The translations under genes and the position numbers were made by a program. A stretch of 5,724 bases of DNA from assembly GCA_023416895.1 (NCBI GenBank), contig JAEZGQ010000103.1:1-5724 (forward strand), read 5' to 3'. Below are positions 1 through 4,469 of this stretch, piece after piece. Source of the DNA: Bacillota bacterium (GTDB taxonomy: Bacteria; Bacillota; Clostridia; Christensenellales; CAG-138). The notes under the pieces are model-generated. The model ran no database searches. It was not told the origin of the DNA and saw nothing but the letters and a program-made list of their open reading frames with translations. Numbering within the stretch: position 1 is the stretch's first letter; each line of letters begins with the position of its first letter.

Positions 1-881
1 CAAACCCGCGCCAACTGAGCGTATTCAGGGGCGATGTGCGCGATCAAGCATCGCTTGAGAGCTTGTTTGAAAACGCAAACGGCGCGGTGTTTGTACTAAT
101 CCATTGCGCGGGCATCATCAGCATTTCAGAAAAGAAAGACCCGCGCATTTACGGCGTGAACGTAGGCGGCACAAAAAATATCATCGAGGCGTGCAAATCG
201 CACGGCGTGAAGCGGCTTGTGTATGTAAGCTCGGTGCATGCCATTCCCCTTCTGCCCGAGGGGGAAACGATGGGTGAGATTTCCTCCTTTAGCGCGCAAA
301 ACGTGCACGGCCAGTACGCCAAAACAAAGGCCGAGGCAACGCAGCTTGTGCTCGATGCCGCAAAGGAAGGGCTTGACGCCGTGGTGGTGCATCCGGCGGG
401 CATCATCGGACCGAACGCGCTCGATACGGGCAACATCCCCCATATGCTTAAAAACCTTGTGCGTGGCCGCTTCAAAATGGCGGTGCGCGGTGGGTTCGAC
501 TTTGTGGATGTGCGCGATGTGGCGGAGGGCATTTTGCTTGCGGCGGAAAAAGGAACGTGCGGCGAATGCTACATCCTCTCCAACCGCTTCATTGACCTGA
601 AGGAGTTTTTCAACACCTTTTCGGACGCTGCGGGATTGAAGCGGCTGAGGCTTTTCCTCCCGCTTTTTTTGGCCAAGGCTGTGGCCCCGTTTGCGGAGCT
701 TTATTACCGGCTCGCGAAAAAAACGCCGGTGTTCACCCGCTATTCGCTGATGACACTATCAAAAAACGCGCTTTACTCGCACGAAAAGGCCAGCCGTGAG
801 CTTGGGTACCGCACGCGGAGCCTCAAAGAGACCATGGGCGACATCGCAGCGTGGCTTAAACGGAAAAAGCTGCGGGCATAA
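1..881 (+). CDS. NAD-dependent epimerase/dehydratase family protein (extended SDR), 5'-truncated by window edge
   Basis: This is an atypical/extended short-chain dehydrogenase, probably a soluble NAD(P)-dependent oxidoreductase or epimerase acting on a sugar, steroid-like or flavonol-like carbonyl substrate. The frame is open from position 3 and reads ..SVFRGDVRDQASLESLF, the family's post-beta-3 GDxxD region. The GTG at 36 is therefore internal, and the GxxGxxG Rossmann start (roughly 50-60 residues) lies left of the window. Visible family marks are VxHCAG near 98-116, NVGGTKNIIEAC, VYVSS with the candidate catalytic Ser pair at 228-233, the YAKTK active-site motif (Tyr 315-317, Lys 327-329), VVVHPAGIIGPN, and FVDVRDVAEGI near 498-530. 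The arrangement recalls the dihydroflavonol-4-reductase/3-beta-hydroxysteroid dehydrogenase-like subgroup. The substrate cannot be deduced. The TAA at 879-881 is not followed by an obvious terminator. The next genes have their own promoter, so it is probably not in their operon. Confidence 0.9.
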   Translation, partial: NPRQLSVFRGDVRDQASLESLFENANGAVFVLIHCAGIISISEKKDPRIYGVNVGGTKNIIEACKSHGVKRLVYVSSVHAIPLLPEGETMGEISSFSAQNVHGQYAKTKAEATQLVLDAAKEGLDAVVVHPAGIIGPNALDTGNIPHMLKNLVRGRFKMAVRGGFDFVDVRDVAEGILLAAEKGTCGECYILSNRFIDLKEFFNTFSDAAGLKRLRLFLPLFLAKAVAPFAELYYRLAKKTPVFTRYSLMTLSKNALYSHEKASRELGYRTRSLKETMGDIAAWLKRKKLRA

Positions 882-960
882 AGCCTGTCAACACAGTGTA
901 TTCACGCACAACATTTTCAACAGCGGTACGCAACTTATAAGAAAATTCACAAATTGAGCC
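882..960. other. Intergenic stretch with no recognised element
   Basis: This A/T-richer spacer lies between the SDR gene and the PadR promoter. No strong hairpin with a T-run was seen, so the SDR transcript has no evident intrinsic terminator here. No credible small ORF with a ribosome binding site was seen. Confidence 0.5.
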
Positions 961-989
961 TTGACTTATATCGACCATCTATCTATGCT
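961..989 (+). promoter_or_regulatory. Sigma-A promoter of the padR-SEDS operon
   Basis: The -35 element TTGACT is at 961-966 and the -10 element TATGCT at 984-989, separated by exactly 17 bp. The predicted transcription start is near 995-997, about 35 bases before the PadR ATG. Both hexamers are near the TTGACA/TATAAT consensus. The site is fully overlaid by the inverted repeat at 970-1006, which suggests tight repression. The call rests on sequence match only. Confidence 0.75.
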
Positions 990-1006
990 ATGGGTAGATG
1001 GTCGAT
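970..1006. promoter_or_regulatory. Probable PadR operator: perfect 12-bp inverted repeat over the promoter
   Basis: ATCGACCATCTA (970-981) and TAGATGGTCGAT (995-1006) are perfect reverse complements separated by 13 bp, with the dyad centre at 988. The left arm lies in the -35/-10 spacer. The -10 lies in the gap, and the right arm covers the predicted transcription start. The left arm also runs into a tandem ATCTATCTAT. PadR-family dimers commonly bind dyads overlapping their own promoter, so autorepression by the adjacent PadR gene is the natural reading. The arms are about 25 bp apart centre to centre, so one dimer per arm or a long-span contact are both possible. Binding is inferred. Confidence 0.7.
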
Positions 1007-1013
1007 GTATTTG

Positions 1014-1021
1014 AAAGGAGG
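1014..1021 (+). promoter_or_regulatory. Shine-Dalgarno site for the PadR gene
   Basis: AAAGGAGG is followed by an 8-base spacer and ATG at 1030. This near-perfect anti-16S match fixes the PadR start. Confidence 0.9.
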
Positions 1022-1029
1022 CGAAGCCT

Positions 1030-1371
1030 ATGCCGGCCGACAAAGGCCTGATTGGGGGCAGCGCGGGAATGCTGTTACTAAAGCTTCTTGAGGAAAGGGA
1101 CATGTACGGCTACCAAATGACCGAAACCTTACGGGAGCGCTCCAACGACGTGTTTGCCCTCAAGGCGGGCACGCTGTACCCGCTTTTGCACACGCTTGAA
1201 ACAAAGGGGCTCGTGCGCTCGTATGCGAGTACGGCGGAAGGGCGCGAACGCCGCTACTACGCGCTGACGGAGCGCGGCAAATCACACCTTTTACAGAAGC
1301 AAGCCGAGTGGGAAAACTTTTCCTCGGCAGTCACAAACGTGCTGAAAGGGGGCGCGTTTTGTGGGGGTTAA
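1030..1371 (+). CDS. PadR family transcriptional regulator
   Basis: This is a small cytoplasmic DNA-binding repressor of 113 residues, the length of the minimal PadR-s2 type. A winged helix-turn-helix spans about residues 13-85. MLLLKLLEERDMYGYQM is the first helix pair with the YGY signature at 26-28. AGTLYPLLHTLETKGLV (46-62) contains the recognition helix, and GRERRYYALTERG (71-83) is the beta wing. A short C-terminal helix (about 84-105) should serve for dimerisation. No large effector domain is present, so any inducer would bind in the dimer interface, as in LmrR-type members. The start is set by a strong Shine-Dalgarno site. The gene overlaps the next one by 11 bp, and its last codons contain that gene's ribosome binding site. 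It probably represses its own operon through the dyad at 970-1006. PadR next to a HAAS/permease-prefix membrane protein is a recurrent Firmicute pairing. Confidence 0.95.
   Translation: MPADKGLIGGSAGMLLLKLLEERDMYGYQMTETLRERSNDVFALKAGTLYPLLHTLETKGLVRSYASTAEGRERRYYALTERGKSHLLQKQAEWENFSSAVTNVLKGGAFCGG
1345..1352 (+). promoter_or_regulatory. Shine-Dalgarno site inside padR that sets the GTG start of the SEDS-like gene
   Basis: AAAGGGGG lies 8 bases before GTG at 1361, within the last codons of the PadR gene. It supports the non-ATG start and an 11-bp translational overlap between the two genes. Confidence 0.7.
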
Positions 1372-2674
1372 TACAGCTGACGCCTATTTGAATGAGGTGC
1401 TTGTGCATGTGCGCTGGAAGCGAGCGCACGGAATCATACGCAGGGAGCTTGCCGACCACATTTCCGACGCGCAACGCAGCTTTCTGGAGAAGGGCATAGC
1501 GGAAGACGAAGCCGAACGCCTCGCGGTTTTAGAGATGGGTGACGCGGCTGAGATCGGCGCGCGCTTTGACGCGGCGTACCGCCCGCCGAAGAATTATGGG
1601 GTATGGATACCGTTTGCGGCGGTTGTGCTTATGGGATTTTTCCTTCGGAGCTATGCCGCGGGCTGTGTTGAGCTTTCCGTTTTTACGCTGCTTGCGCCCG
1701 CCGCATTTTTCGGCATGTGCTTTTTGCGTTTTGACCGGCTCGTAAAGCTTGCGTGGCCGATCTACGGAGTATATCTTTTGGCGGCAGTTTTGGTACATTT
1801 CATGCCCGCGTTGCGCTTTGCTGTTTACATGCCTATTCTTTTTCCCGTTCTCTATGCGCTTCTTATTTACAGAACGCGCGGTCGCGGGCTGTCGGGGATA
1901 CTCCTTCTCGGGGCTGCCTTTGCGGCTCAAATGCTCGCTTTGCTCAACGCAATTCCCTTCAACCTGGCGGTACTCGCTCTCGTTTGCCTTTTCGAACTTT
2001 TTTACGCAGTGCTTTCCGGATGGTTTTCCTGTAAAAAGCGGCTCGCAATGCTTGTAATACTCATACCCACGGCCATTTTCTGCCTTTTTGCGGTAGGCAC
2101 TTTCTTTTATAGTTTCGAGAGGCGGTTCATCACCATTTTTCCCAATCTGAATCCGTACTTAGATAACTACTGCGATGGACTTGTTTCGGAGATTCTTGGG
2201 AAGGCACTGTGGTTAGGCGCAACGACGGATACTTATACCTTCAGCGAAAGAGTACGAACCTCGCTTTTTGAACGGTCAGATGGATTTTTTGCAAACGACT
2301 ACCTTCTCGTTTGGCTTTCCGCAAGGTTGGGGCGCATTGTGCTCGTAGTTGTTGGAGGACTTTTTGCGGCCTTTTTCGCGTTCCTGTTCCGCGCGTGCGC
2401 AAAACAACAAAGCACGCTGTACCGCCTTACCTCGCTGGGCATTACACTCAATCTTTTCACGCAGTTTATGGGCTATTTCCTCGCGAACCTCGGCCTGTCC
2501 GCGTTTTTCACCTACCCCCTTCCCTTCGTTTCGGATGGCAACGCGGCAATGCTTTGCAACGCTGCGCTCATGGGGCTTCTTTTCTCCATGCTCCGCAGCG
2601 GTGCGCTCATGGACGACGAGCCGGCAAAGAAATACCCGCGTTGGCGGCTGAAGCTTGTGAAGGAAGAAATGTAA
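1361..2674 (+). CDS. SEDS-like (FtsW/RodA/SpoVE-type) membrane protein with N-terminal permease-prefix/HAAS domain
   Basis: This is a 437-residue polytopic membrane protein. Residues about 8-72 form a cytosolic permease-prefix/HAAS domain, seen as RAHGIIRRELADHI, then GIAEDEAERLAVLEMGD. About ten hydrophobic segments follow (from roughly 81 to 412). The C-terminal half follows the SEDS plan. RRFITIFPNLNPYLDN (254-269) matches the R..aFlnPw.D region. ANDYLLVWLSARLG (311-324) matches the TDFIFAxxGEELG region, with Asp313 in the place of the catalytic Asp (E. coli FtsW D297). TYPLPFVSDGNAA (384-396) matches GIPLPFISYGGSS. Differences from canonical members are SARLG for GEELG and SDGNAA for SYGGSS, and no clear QPSE motif. 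SEDS proteins polymerise lipid II into glycan strands; whether this one does is open. There is no adjacent class B PBP. The GTG start is supported by its Shine-Dalgarno site and by the intact prefix domain; the ATG at codon 60 would destroy that domain. SEDS assignment is by remembered motifs. Confidence 0.75.
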   Translation: MGVNTADAYLNEVLVHVRWKRAHGIIRRELADHISDAQRSFLEKGIAEDEAERLAVLEMGDAAEIGARFDAAYRPPKNYGVWIPFAAVVLMGFFLRSYAAGCVELSVFTLLAPAAFFGMCFLRFDRLVKLAWPIYGVYLLAAVLVHFMPALRFAVYMPILFPVLYALLIYRTRGRGLSGILLLGAAFAAQMLALLNAIPFNLAVLALVCLFELFYAVLSGWFSCKKRLAMLVILIPTAIFCLFAVGTFFYSFERRFITIFPNLNPYLDNYCDGLVSEILGKALWLGATTDTYTFSERVRTSLFERSDGFFANDYLLVWLSARLGRIVLVVVGGLFAAFFAFLFRACAKQQSTLYRLTSLGITLNLFTQFMGYFLANLGLSAFFTYPLPFVSDGNAAMLCNAALMGLLFSMLRSGALMDDEPAKKYPRWRLKLVKEEM

Positions 2675-2703
2675 AGTTACAGTTTCACAACTTCTGAAAA
2701 GCA

Positions 2704-2734
2704 CAAATGCGCCCCGTCACTTGGGGCGCATTTG
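2704..2734. terminator. Bidirectional rho-independent terminator between convergent operons
   Basis: A perfect 12-bp stem, CAAATGCGCCCC (2704-2715) with GGGGCGCATTTG (2723-2734), closes a 7-base loop. On the minus strand it is followed by TGCTTTTC, a usable U-run. On the plus strand the tract is weaker (CTTATAAACCTATTTTA). It lies 30 bases after the stop of the SEDS-like gene and probably serves both converging transcripts. Confidence 0.8.
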
Positions 2735-2768
2735 CTTATAAACCTATTTTATACTTTCAAGTTCTTTT

Positions 2769-2794
2769 GCTTCTTTTCTTCCAAGAAAAGAAGC
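2769..2794. repeat. Perfect 12-bp-arm palindrome (pyrimidine/purine arms), likely part of a dispersed intergenic element
   Basis: GCTTCTTTTCTT (2769-2780), CC, then AAGAAAAGAAGC (2783-2794) form a nearly gapless palindrome with one all-pyrimidine-rich and one purine-rich arm. It abuts the next hairpin. From general familiarity, similar TTCTTTTCTT/AAGAAAAGAA hairpins followed by a GGAGGC..GCCTCC hairpin recur between genes in Clostridia. Copy number in this genome cannot be tested here. Confidence 0.6.
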
Positions 2795-2819
2795 GGAGGC
2801 ATGGAGGCAGAGCCTCCAT
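2795..2819. repeat. GC-rich hairpin with duplicated left arm, adjoining the preceding palindrome
   Basis: ATGGAGGC (2801-2808), loop AGA, then GCCTCCAT (2812-2819) make an 8-bp stem. GGAGGC is present twice (2795-2800 and 2803-2808), so GCCTCC can pair with either copy. It lies 12 bases after the DUF1667 stop, so it could also act as an early 3'-end stabiliser or terminator of the minus operon; read on that strand it is followed by a T-rich CTTCTTTTCTT. Confidence 0.6.
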
Positions 2820-2831
2820 AAAACTAAGCCT

Positions 2832-3200
2832 TTATAGCACCTGCCGCGTCGCTACCATATCCACGCCTGTGTTGCCGACGTTTGCCTTTACCACGTCGCC
2901 GATGTAGACGGGGGCGGGCACGGTAACGCCCTTCAAATCCCGCATAACATCGTTAATTTTGCTTTTGGGCACGTCGGTTTTGGTTTTGCACGAAACCGTA
3001 GGTTCACCCTTTTTCGCACCCGCCACAAGCACGGTGCTCGTAATGGTGCGTGTGGGGTTTATAACCTCCTTGCGAGCGTAAGCATCCCCCTTGCGGCAGG
3101 TGAAGCCCTCAACCGATTGTACCTCACCTGCGTCATTAAGCGTCACTGTCATGGGGCAGCCGAGCGGACAGCCGATGCAGATAAGCCGTTTTGTTTCCAT
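2832..3200 (-). CDS. DUF1667 domain protein (CxxCxxxC small subunit of a flavin dehydrogenase operon)
   Basis: This 122-residue protein is full length for DUF1667. The N-terminus carries CIGCPLGC with Cys8, Cys11 and Cys15, plus Cys35 in EGFTCRKGD. This four-cysteine layout suggests an Fe-S or other metal site, though binding is not shown. The second half has the family's conserved stretch: NPTRTITSTVLV (48-59), CKTKTDVPKSKI (71-82), PAPVYIGDVV (96-104) and the terminal VDMVATR. It is the last gene of the minus operon, starting 3 bases after the stop of the upstream oxidoreductase gene. In Clostridia and Thermotogae this family usually follows a GlpA-like dehydrogenase and an FAD oxidoreductase, as here, and is thought to complete that complex as an electron-transfer or small subunit. 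Its exact chemistry is uncharacterised as far as I know. Confidence 0.93.
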   Translation of the reverse strand: METKRLICIGCPLGCPMTVTLNDAGEVQSVEGFTCRKGDAYARKEVINPTRTITSTVLVAGAKKGEPTVSCKTKTDVPKSKINDVMRDLKGVTVPAPVYIGDVVKANVGNTGVDMVATRQVL

Positions 3201-3203
3201 TGT

Positions 3204-4469
3204 TTACGCCTCCTCCACCATTACCGAAACAGCCTTGAGATTGGGCCGCTCCAAAAACCACGCCTTTTGAAGCGCTACCTGCTCCATTTCACCCGGTGCA
3301 AGGATGGGGCGCTTTTTATGTACCATGCGCTCACCGTCGAAGTATACGCTTACAAAGCAATTTCGGTATTCCGCGCCTACGCGAAAGCGCACCGTGAGGG
3401 TTTCCTCAAGCAAGGACGGATCAACGCTATACGGCACGGTATACCGTACGCCGTTTTGCGGCAGAAGCGGTATTTCGTGGCGCGGATTTTCCTCTAGGGC
3501 ACGCGCAACATAGCGTGCGGCGTTCTTGCCTGCGGCAGCAGCCTCCTCGGAAACATAATCCACAAGGTCGTGTACATGCAAAACGTTGCCCGCCGCGAAC
3601 ACACCCGGAATGCAGGTGGCTAGGCTTTCGTTCACCACGGGGCCGTTTGTAACGGGGTTGATGCAAACGCCCAAGCCACGGCTCAGCTCGTTTTCGGGGA
3701 TGAGCCCCACGGAAAGAAGCAGCGTATCGCAGGTGAAATGTTCCTCCGTGCCCGGAATTGGCTTTAGGCTTTCATCCACGGCGGCGATGGTCACGCCCTC
3801 CACCCGCTCTTTGCCTTCGATGTTAACGACCGTATGGCTGAGTTTTAAGGGAATGTCGTAATCGTCCAAGCACTGCACGATGTTGCGCTTGAGCCCGCCC
3901 GAAAACGGCATGATCTCCGCTACGACCTTTACCTTTGCGCCCTCAAGCGTCATGCGGCGCGCCATGATAAGGCCGATGTCGCCGGAACCTAAGATCACCA
4001 CCTCGCGGCCGGGCAGAAACCCCTCCATGTTCACAAGGCGTTGCGCCGTACCAGCAGAATATATGCCCGAAGGTCGGTAGCCTGGGATATTGAGCGCACC
4101 ACGGCTCCTTTCGCGGCAGCCCATTGCGAGAACGATCGCATCCGCCTCAATTTCAAGAAGCCCTTCCTCCCGGCTTACTGCGCGGATGCGCTTTTCGGGG
4201 CTTATTTCAAGCACCATGGTGTTGAGCAGGTATTCGATGCCGCGCACCAGTACCATGTTCACATAGCGCTGCGCATACTCAGGGCCGGTCAACTCCTCCT
4301 TAAAGGTATGAAGGCCAAACCCGTTGTGGATGCACTGGTTCAAAATGCCGCCAAGCTCCCTGTCGCGTTCAAGAACGAGAATACTCCTCGCCCCCTCGTC
4401 GTACGCCGCAACGGCTGCGGCAAGCCCTGCGGGGCCGCCGCCAATGATGACGATTTCATACCGCTTCAT
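3204..4469 (-). CDS. FAD/NAD(P)-dependent oxidoreductase, second subunit of a GlpA-like dehydrogenase system
   Basis: This is a complete 421-residue cytosolic flavoprotein of the pyridine nucleotide-disulfide oxidoreductase superfamily. The FAD dinucleotide fold starts at IVIIGGGPAGLAAA (6-19) with the acidic end LVLERD (31-36). A second Rossmann motif, VVILGSGDIGLIMARRM (157-173), binds NAD(P). The distal FAD contact is GVFAAGNVLHVHDLVDYVSEE (289-309). There is no redox-active CxxC. A single Cys46 sits in the subfamily motif GGILNQCIHNGFGLHTFKEELTG (40-62), so classic disulfide chemistry is unlikely. A C-terminal domain of about 90 residues (330-421) follows. It probably passes electrons between the substrate-oxidising upstream subunit and NAD(P) or another carrier. 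The start ATG overlaps the upstream stop as ATGA, with GGGGAGG 7 bases ahead, so translation is coupled. It is similar in plan to HcnB or the second subunit of bacterial glycerol-3-phosphate dehydrogenase complexes. Confidence 0.92.
   Translation of the reverse strand: MKRYEIVIIGGGPAGLAAAVAAYDEGARSILVLERDRELGGILNQCIHNGFGLHTFKEELTGPEYAQRYVNMVLVRGIEYLLNTMVLEISPEKRIRAVSREEGLLEIEADAIVLAMGCRERSRGALNIPGYRPSGIYSAGTAQRLVNMEGFLPGREVVILGSGDIGLIMARRMTLEGAKVKVVAEIMPFSGGLKRNIVQCLDDYDIPLKLSHTVVNIEGKERVEGVTIAAVDESLKPIPGTEEHFTCDTLLLSVGLIPENELSRGLGVCINPVTNGPVVNESLATCIPGVFAAGNVLHVHDLVDYVSEEAAAAGKNAARYVARALEENPRHEIPLLPQNGVRYTVPYSVDPSLLEETLTVRFRVGAEYRNCFVSVYFDGERMVHKKRPILAPGEMEQVALQKAWFLERPNLKAVSVMVEEA
3209..3216 (-). 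promoter_or_regulatory. Shine-Dalgarno site for the DUF1667 gene, embedded in the previous gene's last codons
   Basis: GGAGGAGG on the minus strand ends 8 bases before the DUF1667 ATG. It is formed by the codons for the final Glu-Glu-Ala of the oxidoreductase, implying coupled re-initiation. Confidence 0.8.

Noticed and set aside
36..38. GTG at 36 as the start of the SDR gene
   Set aside because: The frame is open to position 3 and the upstream residues (SVFRGDVRD) are family sequence, with no ribosome binding site, so the gene begins outside the window.
970..1006. Inverted repeat read as an RNA terminator or attenuator hairpin
   Set aside because: The left arm lies upstream of the predicted transcription start and no T-run follows, so it would not be transcribed whole from this promoter; a DNA operator fits better.
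1529..1930. Antisense ORF of 133 codons inside the SEDS-like gene
   Set aside because: The composition is basic and low-complexity, typical of shadow frames, and there is no supporting ribosome binding site or family motif.
2707..2907. Plus-strand ORF of 66 codons across the hairpins and the DUF1667 3' end
   Set aside because: It starts inside a terminator stem, has no Shine-Dalgarno site, and reads through palindromes and antisense to a well-supported gene.
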